In this document: positions 12,038 through 23,598 of the stretch, in pieces | How positions within the stretch are numbered: position 1 is the stretch's first letter | How the letters are laid out: each line of letters starts with the position of its first letter | The notes under the pieces: generated by a model | Seen by the model: only the letters and a program-made list of their open reading frames with translations | Database searches by the model: none | Told to the model about the DNA's origin: nothing | Source of the DNA: Mesaphorura yosii | Lineage: Eukaryota; Arthropoda; Collembola; Poduromorpha; Tullbergiidae | NCBI GenBank assembly: GCA_009869945.1 | Contig: WIXG01000092.1 | Location: forward strand, 62,001-126,000 | Direction: 5' to 3' | DNA: 64,000 nt | Position numbers and translations under genes: made by a program

Positions 12038-13796
12038 TTAGGATGTGCATTTTTCACACAAGGCGACTACCGTAGGCAGTTGTGAGCTAGTAAAGGTCCC
12101 ATCAGAGATCACAGAGGCGGCGCAACTTCGTGTTCGTTGATTTCTTAGGCTGTACCTGCAAGACATTTGACCACACTTTGTGCACCATTTACAAGTGTCA
12201 ACCAATTGACATGCGATTGCGGGAACTTCATCTGGAGAGACTTTCAGCATCTTGGCAGGTTGTCGATGGCTGTTGGAAAAGTTAGTGCTTTATGATTCAG
12301 TTTATAAGAACCCAGAGACATTTAAAAATCTTACTTCCTATAGTTGTGAGTTGCTACCACGTTGGCCGCCAGTTCAAAAAGAGTTGGAAAGGTGTCCTTC
12401 TCCACTTCACGCTGCAGAGGAGGATGCCGTTGCGACAACTTATTGTTCGATACATCCAGTTTGTCAAAGCTCATGAACATTAGCGGATGAGGTAGAAATG
12501 TCAGTTTATTTCCATCGACCGCCAGGTTCCTATAAACAAACACGAACAACAATTGGAGCTAAGAAAAAGGCTTGCAACGACATCCAAGGAGTCAGAGAGA
12601 AAGAAAATTACTTACTTCAGATTGCTTAAGAAATGAATATTGTAAGGTAACACCTGCAACCGATTCCTTGACACGGACAGATAATTCAGATGTCCGAGTT
12701 TCATAATTGAACGAGGCAAAACTTGCAGCTATTATGAAATCAGTGCAAATTAATAATGGACTTAGCAGTCAGGCTTCAGCCTCTTTCGCTTTTACAAATG
12801 CCAACTTACCTCATTGTCATTTATCGAAAAGTATTCCAAGCGTTCCATCGATTTGGCGCTTAACAAATCCTCGGATATTGCGCAAATGTTGTTTTCGTCT
12901 AATATCAGTATTTTCAGTTGACTATCCATCGCAATTAACTGCATCAATAAAACATAAATGTCACATATCACTCAATAGGAATATCAGACATCTGCTATTA
13001 TAATACATCTTGACATCCTGCGCGCTTACCGGATCAAGAGAAGTTATTTTATTGCCAGACAAGTTCAGCATAGTTAGATGCTTCAATCCCAAAAGTCTCT
13101 TGTCAATTTTCCTCAGCATGATGTCATTCATGACGACTTCAACCAAACTTTGGTCTAATTCCCTTAGTGGATAGTCTAACCTTCTCTTTACTTTCAAGAC
13201 GTTGGCACTAGTTTTTACTATTTTCAGTGCCTTTTTTATATTGGATATTTCATTCTTCTTCAGTTCCGCAGGCGCGGGATTCTCCTTCGCAGCTCGAGAA
13301 TTACCGGACTTTGGTTGTGCGACAGGTTCTGATGACAACGGTGACGCGGCCGCTTCTTCTTTATTTTCCGTATCAGTATCTTTTTCCACTAGTTTGTTGT
13401 TCCAGTTCTTTGTAATTTCTTGAACAAAATTTTCCAACTGAGCCACATCAGCATCACGGAGCATAACGTTGACTGCTGGCTGACTTATAAAAATGGTGAT
13501 TTTTCCCTCTTTGAGATACGCCTTGCGTACGGAGGTTATGGCCTTAACCTGGAAAGGGAGCCGAGTCTCCTTCAGTCAATCAAGCAATAAATCACGCCAG
13601 GAAGGTGTAAATAAAGTCTACCAACCGAATACTGATGGGCAGTCAAATTCTTCGCAGTAGAAATGCAGATGAAAACGTCCCCCATCACTGACTTCTTGAG
13701 GCTCACCACGCTTTTAACCGCTCGGAGCTTTCCATTTTGACCCAGTTCAATTGCCTGACGGTTTAGAATTTGCACGGTGCACGGAACCTTTAACAT
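12038..13796 (-). CDS. LRR1: Leucine-rich repeat protein 1 (CRL2 substrate receptor)
   Basis: LRR1 is a substrate-recognition subunit of Cullin-2 ubiquitin ligases; in animals it drives removal of the replicative helicase after DNA replication. Exons in coding order: 13626-13796, 13030-13548, 12810-12938, 12616-12728, 12335-12529, 12038-12269; 452 residues. The N-terminal ~85 residues form the PH-like part typical of LRR1 (starts MLKVPCTVQILNR). A Lys/Glu/Ala-rich low-complexity linker follows. Six or so leucine-rich repeats come next (LTMLNLSGNKI, LKILILDENNI, LNYLSVSRNRL, KLDVSNNKL). The C-terminus is a Cys-rich module (CKWCTKCGQMSC...CEKC), as in vertebrate LRR1. Identity rests on this domain order and the C-terminal Cys pattern. 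It diverges from VPS11 and converges on the reductase. Confidence 0.85.
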
Positions 13797-14615
13797 TGTT
13801 CTCCTGCCTCTCGGCTCTCGACGTAAGCTTAACTAAAAAACTCAGATTCCAATTGGACGTGCTAACTCTTATCTGTGTTGGGCAACAGGTCAAGATAGTT
13901 TACTCACAAATTAACTAGCAGACTTCTTCCATTGGTTGAGGGAACGAAGTTAGCAAATTAGCTTTCGAAAAGTGAGAACAAGATTCGACAACTTGGCCCA
14001 TTTTACCGCTTGCTGCGTGCAAAAGATTTGCCGCTCTCTCAAATGAATCAAATGGATGATTTTCGAGTTTGTACTTGTCTCATAACTAGACTCACTGAAC
14101 AAATTATCTCCGGACAATTGTTCCAGGAGAATTGTTTCCAGATATTTACTCTGGAATTCCGAGATTAATACTCAAGTTAAAAAAAAATAACTCAGGGTTA
14201 AATCAACCATTTCAATTTTAAGTCGTTAAAAAAGTTGTGATGCGTGTAGCGCCTCGGTATTTTAACAAAGCTTTAGTTTATGATCTCAGGTCGCCTCTGC
14301 TGAAAGATTCTCTGCGCGCAACTCAATTCCATTTACGAGGTATGAAATTATTGAAGGAAGCAGGACGAATTATTTGGGAGGAGTAATTTAATCAAGTGTT
14401 ATAATTAGTTGATTCATTAGTTTTCTTCCAGTATCGGCCGGCGACGGGCTAAGTAAAAAATGGCTGGTGGCAAGAATAAAGAAGTAAGGTAAATCACTGC
14501 GTGTCCGAATCTGGTACCAATTTGATGAGCTGTCGTTTTTCTCCACGTAGCGCGGATTTTCATTAAGCTCTTGCATTCTAATCAGACGCCAATAATAATT
14601 AATCCTTCAGGCAGG
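13797..14615. other. Divergent promoter region of LRR1 and VPS11
   Basis: About 820 bp between start codons of two oppositely oriented genes. No coding exon recognised. A frame beginning ATG at 14461 (MAGGKNKE) stops after a few codons and does not join VPS11 in frame. No clear TATA box. Confidence 0.5.
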
Positions 14616-17600
14616 ATGACTCTCTTCCAGGCAAGTTAACTTATTCCGTCCTTGTGACGAAAAATGTCAAACACTTTAATTAAGCTTTGCCAAGTATACT
14701 CATTTTACTCATTGATCATATTTGGTGTCACTTTTAGTGCCGAAGGTTTCAATTCTTCGACTTGGAAAAACTCGATGTGGATATCAAGCTGAAAGAAAAC
14801 TTGAAGGTGACCTTTGTAGAATCAATGATGATTAAGATTGTAGTTCTGTATTTTAATACAATCGACCTGTTTAGGGATGCCAAGTCAAATGCGGAACGAG
14901 TGGGAGGGGCCGAATAATTTTAGGCGACTCAGAAGGAGTGATTCACTTTATCACTCGGCAATTCGAAGCAAAGACCGTGGCAGAAGCACACAGATGCGGC
15001 ATCATGCAATTGCAACAATTAAGACAATCACCATTCTTGCTGTCTCTGGGTGTAAGTTAAAAACTGAAGTCGATCACATAGTTATGAATGCACTCACTTG
15101 TAAATGCATTGAACAGGAAGATGAACTGGCGTCATTTTCGATTAAAGTTTGGGATGAGCTCTCAATGGAATTGGACACAAGTCGCACGCAGTTGTTTCTG
15201 AAAAGGTGTGTGTTTGTCTAATGCATTTTAGTAGGAGGAATGTTCACCTAATCCACCGATTGTATGTTTTCCTCGCCAGATCCTTAAAATTAAGCAGGCC
15301 CAAAGCCCCAACTTGCTTCACCGCTCATGAAAATTTGGCATTACTTGCAGTTGGATATTCTGATGGCTTCCTGCAACTTTTCCGAGGTATGAAATTCAAC
15401 AAAACCGTTAATGAGTTTTCATGTGACCCTCAATACTTTGGCAGGAGAATACACAAGAGACCGAAATATGAAACCGAAGGCTCTTCTTTTGGATGGGGAG
15501 CATGGAGAAATTACTGGCCTCTCATTCAAAACCGTTAACGCCTCTGTGATTCTCTTCGTTTCTACGAAATTTGCAATATTTTCTTTCGACGTGACAAACA
15601 AAGACCGTGAAGGAAAGGTATCTAACTCCAATTTATCATGTATTCTTGAAATTCTTCAAATCTCGTAAATAATGTTCTAATATAGCTTCAAGCCGACAAG
15701 CCTGGGTGTCAAATCAATTGCAGCTGTTACGCGAATGGCTCATCCGATGATCATTTCCTTGTGGGACGAAGTGATGTAAGATAACATTCTGATGACTGGC
15801 ATCGCTGCATGTAAAAGTGTAAAATGTTCATTGCCTGCTTCATTTCAAGGGTGTCTACTGCTACACGCATGAGGGTCGTGGGCCTTGTTATGGCTTCGAA
15901 GGCGACAAGCACTTCCTGTACTACTTTCGTGGATACCTCCTGATAGTGGCCAAATTGTCGTCAGACTCGTATTCCTTGATCATATTCGACTGTGGAAGCA
16001 AGTATGTCGGTTTTTCTTCATCGCTGGTGTCGTTAGAGACAATTGTGATGGCAGCAAGTGAGTGGGGCTCACTTTTCCTGATCACATCTGACGGCACGCT
16101 GTGGGAACTCAAAGAACGAGACTTGCAAACAAAACTGAGTGTCTTCTACAAAAAGAATCATTACGATTTGGCCATAAAGGTTAGCAATTTGCCCGCACTT
16201 TAGCTTTGGGCTTAAGCTTGGGTTGGTAAACTTGTGATTTATTCACAGCTAGCAAAAGCCAACAACTTCGACGCGGATGGAATGGCCGACATTTTCAGAC
16301 TGTACGGAGACCATTTATATATGAAAGGCGATCTGGATGGTGCAATTCGTCAATACTGCAAAACCGTCGGCAAACTGGAGGCATCATACGTTGTTCGAAA
16401 GGTTGCATTCTTTAATTATTTGAGGATTGTGTGAAAAATGGCTCTTAATTCACTAACTGCTCTGAATGCAGTATCTGGACGCCTCGCGAGTTATGAATTT
16501 ACTGGAGTACCTCGAGGTTGTTCACAAAATGGGGCATGCAACACCGGACTTGACAACTTTATTACTAAATTGCCTGACAAAACTGAAACTCAATGAGAAA
16601 ATAGAAATTTATGTCAAGGTATGCTGGACTGGAATTTATGAGGCCAATTTGCGTTCACAGAAGTAAAGACTGCTTGTTTTCGCCTAGGACCCTTCTTGTG
16701 ACTTCCTGGAACCAGAGACAGCTATCAAAGTTCTGCGTCGGGGTGGAATGTCAAAGCAAGCCTACCAATTGGCTCAAAAACACGAACTTTATGGCAGTGC
16801 TCTTCAAATATTGCTGGAAGACGTTCGGGATCCGTGCAAAGACGATTTATACAACGTACTGGAAAAAGCAATCCAAGATGAAAATGCTGAGACTATTCTC
16901 AGAAAGTTCGGGCACTCGCTCGTTCAGTTGGTGTGCCAGACTGATCAAAAATCGAATGGTGTGTGAGTCATGTCATGACTTCGGTTCTTTTGTGTTCGTA
17001 TCCAGCGGCTTCATAGCTCATTAATGATGCGCTTAACGCAATTGCACTGCTTTTGCAGAGGGATGGAAGAAGATTGTGCAGCTTTTAACTGAGTCTCCAG
17101 CAAAAAGGGAATTGGTGAACTTGTTCATCGCAAAGAAACATATCCTCGTGCCATTGCTGGAAAACATTTGCCTGGTAAGGCCCTCCAGAATGCTACGTTT
17201 TGGTGTCCAGATAAAAAGAACTTGTCTTACTCAATAGAATTTTCAAAGTCACGATGGACCATTCATGAACTTACTTCTGGAGGCCTACTTGGATCAGTGG
17301 TCGACAAATAAGGACGGCGACAGCGCAACGAGGGAGAAAATGCTCGCTCTACTCTCGAAGGCTGGAGAATGCCCAACGTGGGACTGGGCCCGGGCCTTGT
17401 TTGCTTGCAAACAGGTATGTCATGTCATGATGGATGAAGGCGGAGTGACTTTTAATGAGATGCTCTTTTCATTAGTTTGGATTTAGCACGGGAGAAATTA
17501 TTGCCTATGAGAAGCTGGGACTGTACACTGACCTCTTCACCATTCGCTTCGTGGCAGCAATGAGCGCGCCTGGATTGTGGACACAATTTATAGAGACGTG

Positions 17601-19028
17601 CAGGAAATACGCCAAAAACAAGCCCTCTCTGTGGAAGGACGCCTTCATTCTGATAACGTCTCCACAACCTGCAGAATCTGTACCGAAGCATCAAGAATGT
17701 CCACAGGAAATCGTTGAAGAAATTCTGAACAAACTCGTCGAGGAGAAACTCATGGAGCCGCTTCCAATTCTGGACAGATTATGCAAAACAAAACTGAAAC
17801 TTGGCAGTGTGCGATCATTCCTAGTCAAAGTCTTGGATCGAAACGATATTGAAGAAGACGAGAAGGAGGCTGCAAAGTTGCAAGACGAAACTGCATCGAT
17901 AAGGAGTCATATCGAAAGCATTCGGACAAAGTGAGCCCTTTTACATTTTACTACATTTGCATTGGCAAGCCCAGAATATAAAAATCTGTCTCGTGTTAGG
18001 CCCTGCATATTTCAGGGCTCGAGATGCAATGCCTGCATGCAAAAACTCGAGTTTCCTTCGGTTCATTTCCTTTGCCTGCATTCTTTTCATCAACAGTAAG
18101 TTCACAACCGTATCAAGTGTCAAAGGCCTTTTTTCAGTCCATGTCTCACATTTTCTGTCATTTCTCTAGCTGCTTCGAAAGCTATGCTGAAAACGACAAA
18201 GATTGCCCCATATGCTGGACGAAAAATAAAGAATTGCTGGGCCCAGAACGTCCGGAGGTAAATTTATCTCGCAACATTTCAAGTCGTGTTTATATTGTTA
18301 CAATAATTTGCAATTCTGATACCAGAACAAGCCTTCTCGAGCCGCCTTGGAGTCGGATTTCGCTTTGAAGTTGAGTACCGCCAAGTACAACTCATTTTCA
18401 GTGTTGGCAGACTTCTTCAGTAAAGGAATTTTCAAAGAGGACGCTGCTCATACGAAGGAGCAGGCGCAACCGAAGAAACCAGTGGAGAGAGCTCATCACA
18501 GTATAGACGCTGACCAAGGTACTTCTCTAAAATTTTTTAATTTAATTCACCAGAAAAATCTTTCGATATTCACGGGATAATATTTAATCAGGTCGAATGA
18601 GTGAGGCCAAAATGCGCCTTCAGGAAGGATCACGAACAGACCGATTCTACGACCCGAGGTCGAGTGCCAATACGACAATTGAATCATTCTTGGACAAGCC
18701 AACAAAACAGATTTCGACTCAAAGCTCTCCGTTCAGCGGGCGACGAGCCAACGCATCGCCGAATGTCAGCGCTTTGGCTTTCCCAAGAGTTTCGTCAAGC
18801 TCAAGCAGCGTACCACAAAAACCTGAGCCACCAAAGACATTTGGCGCGGGTGCAGCGAAAAGCATCACTTCGGCGGTGCAGCGAGGCACGCCCACACCCA
18901 CTCCGAGGAACCCATTCGAAGAAGACGACGCAAACAATCCCTTCCTGGAACCTGCACCTGCGGTTCCAAGAAATCCATTTGAAGAGGAGGACGACTATGA
19001 TCCGAGTCTGAACCCATTCGAGAACTGA
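14616..19028 (+). CDS. VPS11: Vacuolar protein sorting 11 (HOPS/CORVET core subunit)
   Basis: Core scaffold of the HOPS and CORVET tethering complexes, acting on endosomes and lysosomes. Eighteen exons: 14616-14630, 14738-14806, 14875-15051, 15117-15205, 15280-15386, 15445-15617, 15686-15775, 15850-16179, 16249-16401, 16472-16618, 16688-16958, 17059-17174, 17238-17414, 17476-17930, 18000-18095, 18170-18257, 18326-18518, 18592-19028; 1,060 residues. It has an N-terminal beta-propeller (CRRFQFFD start, DERGPCFAFEG equivalent EGRGPCYGFEG), clathrin-heavy-chain-like helical repeats (GDHLYMKGDLDGAIRQY), then a RING-H2 (CNACMQKLEFPSVHFLCLHSFHQHC...CPIC). The start exon is 15 bp and its intron has a GC donor (CAG|GCAAGT). 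After the usual end, a ~120-residue Ser/Pro-rich tail carries four NPF motifs. The tail makes the protein longer than human VPS11 (941). Poly(A) signal at 19151. Confidence 0.95.
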
Positions 19029-19459
19029 ATTTCTCAAGTTCTTCGTAATTAATCATGCAACTTTATTTGCAGAAACTATATAATGCAATCAAAGATCGTT
19101 CTTTGAGTGTAATTTATACAGGCCAAAGCATGTGCAGTTTTTAAAATGATAATAAACATTCCTTTAGCCAATAATAACAGTACAATCGAGATGTTTTTTT
19201 TGCCAGGCGACACTGCTGTTTCCGAGGTGTGACTTTACATTTTCGGCCAATTATAAATGCAAAAATTAGTACATAATGAAACGACGTCGCATTCGCCACA
19301 AGAAACTTTCCGTGTCTGGCAAGAAATGCGAGGCCCAAGTCTATGTAATTGGGCAGGGATTGGACACTCGTCAAGTAGGGGTGTTTTGGTAAATTGGCAG
19401 AGGTGTTTAAGCATTGTTTTTGTGAGCGACATTGTGATGCTTGTGAGTGAGCTATTAGA
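19029..19459. other. Spacer between VPS11 and next plus-strand gene
   Basis: 430 bp holding the VPS11 3' UTR (AATAAA at 19151-19156) and the upstream region of the following tandem gene. A long open frame on the minus strand here does not look like a protein. Confidence 0.5.
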
Positions 19460-20571
19460 ATGGCTGTGACGGTTAGGGAGGTGATGCTGGCTCTTCTGGA
19501 GGTAAGCCCTACTGCGCACTGTGTGACATTCACATTGACGTCGAATGCCTCGCACCTCGCGTGTATTTCAGCTCTCCGCCATCGCTTCCTGTGGCTGGGG
19601 CATGTACTGCATTTACGAGTACTCGTCAACTCCAATTCTGATGATTTTCAATTCCCTCTGGTTCATCTTTGGAATCACCTCGAATATGTCAGGAATCATC
19701 TCAATTAGTAATTGCGAATTGCAAATAGCACTTGAATGTTGGATCCATGTTCGGGTCGATTTAGTTTACATTTCTGTTTCAGTTTCCTTCAACGTGGACA
19801 CTGACGTGGAAATGGACATAGCACACATGTTCCTGCAGTTGCACTATCTCATCGCGTAAGATCCACAAACTGATAAACTCACGTGCCTGAGGTGTTTAAT
19901 CTTTTGAGGAGTTTCTCTGTTACTCCCTTCTTTAGGTGGTTCTGCATGGTGATTGGCTACCAAAGTCTGGTGGCCAACATGTGGATGGTTTACTCTGGAA
20001 GTTATTACGGACTTGTAAGTTCTAAAAATTCGTCTTAAAATTGTCTTTTAGTGAATTTTAACGCGCCATTCCCTTTGTGTCCAGCTGCATTCGCTTCTGT
20101 CCCTACTCCCGCTGACTGCATGGTACCTCCACCAGTCTCAGCTCATTGTTCTTTCGACCCAAGGGATCACAGTTTTTGCACTGCTTTCACAATTTTTCAT
20201 TTGTTATTTGGCAAAGAACGCTTTTGGCATGATTGGATCGGGAGTCATGATAGTCAACATTGTTTCGCTATCCCTTCCGACCCGCTTCAAGGTACTGGGC
20301 ATAACAAGGTACTGATTCCAAACTCAAATTCCCGTTGAGGGCCACGGCGAACGACAGCCCAGACCAGTCAAGTAATTCTTTTCATTTGCATTTTTAGTCG
20401 AGAAGTATTCATCATTGGACTGGGTGTGGCCTCGTACTTTTTTGCACTGGCTGTGGGCGAGATGACGCACCATCCGAATCGTGTCAAGAGCTTCGTCCCA
20501 ACTCCTCCATGGTGAGCGCCGGTGGTTAATCCAACAATCCACACTGTATTCAAAATTTTAGGCTACCGTAA
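19460..20571 (+). CDS. Unrecognised multi-pass membrane protein
   Basis: I do not recognise this family. Exons: 19460-19501, 19572-19707, 19783-19855, 19936-20014, 20085-20308, 20398-20511 and a tiny last exon 20562-20571; all phases agree. The product is about 223-225 residues, mostly hydrophobic, with six to seven probable membrane helices (for example ILMIFNSLWFIFGIT, GLLHSLLSLLPLTAWYL, VFIIGLGVASYFFALAVG). It has no signal peptide and ends with a short polar tail (HHPNRVKSFVPTPPW). Reading straight through the last donor (TG|GTGAGC) gives a stop at 20513-20515 and the tail ...PPW. Splicing to the acceptor at 20561 gives ...PPWLP. Both outcomes are nearly identical proteins. AATAAA lies at 20633-20638. 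It is tandem with VPS11 but no functional link is visible. Confidence 0.75.
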
Positions 20572-21254
20572 CAGCAACAGCGAAGGGAGATTGTGAACTA
20601 ACTCTTTATAAATTAGAGCCAATCAATTGCGTAATAAATTGAATGAATGTGAGATGAAAATGTTCCATTTTATTGTTGTTTTCCGAGAAAGCCCTTTTCA
20701 AATCTTGCCTAATCATGAAGAACAGCGACTTAGCGCCCGCATCACCGCAGCCCGCACGTGCACGTGGGAAAGGAAAGAGCATTGAGCGTTGAGAAAATCG
20801 GGTTAAGGTAATAATGCATAATTTGCGTCTTGCTGAAGACGTTGTTACTCATGTAAAAATCCAAGTAGAACAGATCTCTCCGATATTCGCGGAGGCTAAA
20901 AATAATTCTGATCACAGGCTCAGCAAAGTAATGCGGCTGCGCTGCGAAATGCGAGCTTGCCTAATGTAAACAGGAATTTCTAATATCGAAATATGGTTTC
21001 GATACGGCGTACGGGCTCAATTCGTCTCGTGTGAGCCGAGCCATCTCATTCTTCTGCTCCTGATTTCCTGTGGTGGTTGATTGCTGCGTTGAGTCATTTA
21101 GCGAGTGCCAGCGAAATTTTCCATGCGTTGTAGTAACTCAATTAACATAGAGTAATTCTTCATCACTAACGAGTGGCAGCATCATTTAGTTACAGGTAGT
21201 GGTGGTGGTGACGAACCTGGATTAAGTTGGTGGGTTTAAAATCCCAGTTTCTGA
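20572..21254. other. Spacer upstream of SBK-like kinase
   Basis: About 680 bp with the 3' UTR of the preceding gene (AATAAA at 20633) and the putative promoter of the kinase. No exon recognised. Confidence 0.45.
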
Positions 21255-22520
21255 ATGTCAGAAATCATGGGCCCAGAAACTAGAATTCTACCATCGGACC
21301 TTCACATAATTCCCGACTTCAAAATCCCAAAGGTAATAATCCACAGCTGGCCTTGTTTAAGATGGCATACGGCTAAATTACGATGACGGCCTGATTTCAG
21401 CTTTCGCTGCAAACTGAATTCGACATTCTGCAAGAAATTGGAGAAGGATGGTTCGCCAAAATCTTCCTTGTGGAACATCGCAAGACGCGGAGTGAAATCA
21501 TACTGAAAGCAGTGCACAAAGACTCCACAACCACGAGCGAACTCATACAGGAATTCCATTACAGTTATCTGCTTGGAATACTGAATGCCAGTCGTGTGAT
21601 AGTCAAGACCCTAGACGTACTCTTCGAGCATCAAGATTTTTACTGGTTCGCACAAGAATACGCTCCCTTTGGGGATTTGTGCTCAAACATTTCAGAAATT
21701 GGGATCGGCGAGATTTACTCGAAACGAGTAGCAAGACAAATTGCGTCAGCCTTGGACTTTTTACATGACAATGACCTGGTGCACAGAGACGTGAAGGTGG
21801 ACAATGTGCTCGTGTTTAATCTGGACTTCAGCAAGGTCAAGCTGAGTGACTTTGGTGAGTGCAGAAGGAAAGGCACGTACTCAAGACGCTTCAACGAGTG
21901 GGTTCCCTACTGCCCTCCTGAAATCGTGTCGAAAGCCCAAGACCAACAGTACTCGGTGGAATTCTATCACGACACGTGGCAATTTGGAGTCCTACTCTTT
22001 CTTTGCTTAACAGGTAAATCTGCCAAAAAAATTTTAACGACTGTATGGAATTTTAATTGGTTCTCTTTTAACAGGTTGTGTTCCGTGGCAGAAAGCGGAC
22101 AAGACTTCTGATCCACGGTACCATTCATTTGATATCTGGCTCAGAAGCCGTGTGATGAAGACACCAAAATCGTTCAAAATTCTCTCAAGCAAAGCTCGCC
22201 GGCTATTTCGCAAATTGTTCGAACCAAATCCAAACAAGCGTCCTATCAATCTGAGCGACGAAGTCCAAAAGTACGTTGAAGACAAGTGGCTTACACGGAT
22301 TCCCGACAAACCGACTGACGACGAAGGTCTGTCCACAAACATGTCGAACCTGAGCTTCCACTCTTCGCTGACTGATAAGAACCAGCTTCTGTGCACTCTG
22401 ACTCGTTTTGGGGTTGAGACCACAGTGGACAGAAATCTGAAGAAAGACAGGATCAAAGAATGGATTGCGACTAGCACGATCGAGGAAGAAGAAGCGGACG
22501 ACGAGAGTTTTGAAGATTAG
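21255..22520 (+). CDS. SBK-family serine/threonine kinase (SH3-binding-domain kinase-like)
   Basis: Protein kinase most like vertebrate SBK1 and its fly relatives; substrates unknown. Exons 21255-21332, 21401-22013, 22075-22520; 378 residues. The kinase domain occupies roughly residues 30-290. Visible motifs are the glycine loop (GEGWFAKIFLVEH), the VAIK-type lysine (IILKAVHK), the family hallmark FAQEYAPFGDL (SBK1 has FAQEYAPAGDL), the catalytic HRDVKVDNVL, the DFGECRR segment and the PPEIV equivalent of APE. All catalytic residues are present, so it should be active. The C-terminal ~80 residues are acidic and polar, ending EEEEADDESFED. The glycine loop has Ala where many kinases have Gly, as in other SBKs. 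Start chosen at the first Met; a second Met four codons later is equally possible. ATTAAA at 22565 and AATAAA at 22880 may end the transcript. Confidence 0.88.
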
Positions 22521-22950
22521 TGGGACGAAGTGGACACCAGCCGCTAACCAATCTTAACCTTTAGATTAAAGCCTTTCCCAACCGTGGTTTGAAATCTGCA
22601 TATCTTGCCAATCATGTTCGCTAGAAGAGGCCAAAAGGAGATGAGTCTTAATGACCTTTCCAAAACCCTTCGTTTTTACTCAATCACTTGCCCTCAACGA
22701 GGAGAGGCGACGCGGCCAAGGCGCCCTAGATTTTTTACAATGTTTGTAACCCCTTTCTTGCCTTAATATTAATTAAGATGCTGCAATTGAAATTGTCGCA
22801 ACAGATGCGATATCGCGAAGTTTGCGTTGAGCTTCCAACTTAAGCCTTGTTGTAAATCCTCCTGTTAAGAATTGCCGTTAATAAAGACCTTATAAATCAC
22901 ATTCATAATTCGAGCTTGCAGTTGTTCTTACCTGAAAAGAGGACACCGCT
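22521..22950. other. Convergent 3' spacer
   Basis: 430 bp between the stop codons of the kinase (plus) and the small membrane protein (minus). AATAAA at 22880-22885 is usable by the kinase gene. Nothing else seen. Confidence 0.5.
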
Positions 22951-23202
22951 TTACGGCAAGGCTTTTTCGACCAATTGAAACGCCCACTTCAAATTTTCAC
23001 TCAAAGAATTCCCGGCCGCCTGTCTTCTGTGGATTTTATGTCGGAAAGGCGGTTTGTTGATGATCAGCCAGACGTAAATGCAGAAAGCGGCGAGGCCCGC
23101 TGCGACCCCAAACACTGCCCAGGTTTTAATTTTGTACTGAATGTAAAACTGGTCGAAGATGTCAGACTCCGAAACTGCGGGTTTTGTGTCGGTAGACGCC
23201 AT
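22951..23202 (-). CDS. Small single-pass membrane protein, 83 residues
   Basis: A one-exon frame of 83 codons beginning MASTDTKPAVSE. It has a polar N-terminus, a membrane helix at about residues 28-50 (TWAVFGVAAGLAAFCIYVWLII) and a basic stretch right after it (KPPFRHKIHRRQ). That charge pattern favours a cytosolic or matrix-facing C-terminus and would suit a small mitochondrial or ER protein.  I do not recognise the family. An upstream in-frame Met (23268) exists but would add 22 residues before the better start. It may be a real small gene because the composition is very protein-like, but without homologs this is moderate evidence. It is tandem with SMYD4, which ends about 400 bp upstream on the same strand. 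Confidence 0.55.
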   Translation of the reverse strand: MASTDTKPAVSESDIFDQFYIQYKIKTWAVFGVAAGLAAFCIYVWLIINKPPFRHKIHRRQAAGNSLSENLKWAFQLVEKALP

Positions 23203-23598
23203 TGCTAAGGATTGCGCTTTAAGATGAAATTGAAGATTGTTCAGTCGAGAAGTTACAGCCAAGGGCAATGGTCTGAATTTGGGATTCTAGGTCGAGTCAA
23301 CCATTTAATTTCCACATTTCTGGGTTAATTCTAGTAAAAGTAAGTGCGTCGAGTTTTTGTGACCATGAACTGCTTCGAACATACAACGTTGATTTTGAAT
23401 TAGGCATTTATTAACTTTTGCTGAGGTGAAGAAGGTGTTCTAAATGCAGGAAATCCAATTAGCATTACTTTAGACCGTAATTGGTTCTGACAAGCTCCTC
23501 ACTTACCAAATTATGCGTCAAGAAATTAGTGATAAATTATGAAATACCAGAAATAAGCATTCGCATTTCGCAAATAGCAAAAAGTTGGTTTTGTAGAC

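Noticed and set aside
14461..14487. ATG (MAGGKNKE) as the VPS11 start
   Set aside because: Joining it at gtaagg does not provide the conserved residues before RRFQFFD, whereas the ATG at 14616 does.
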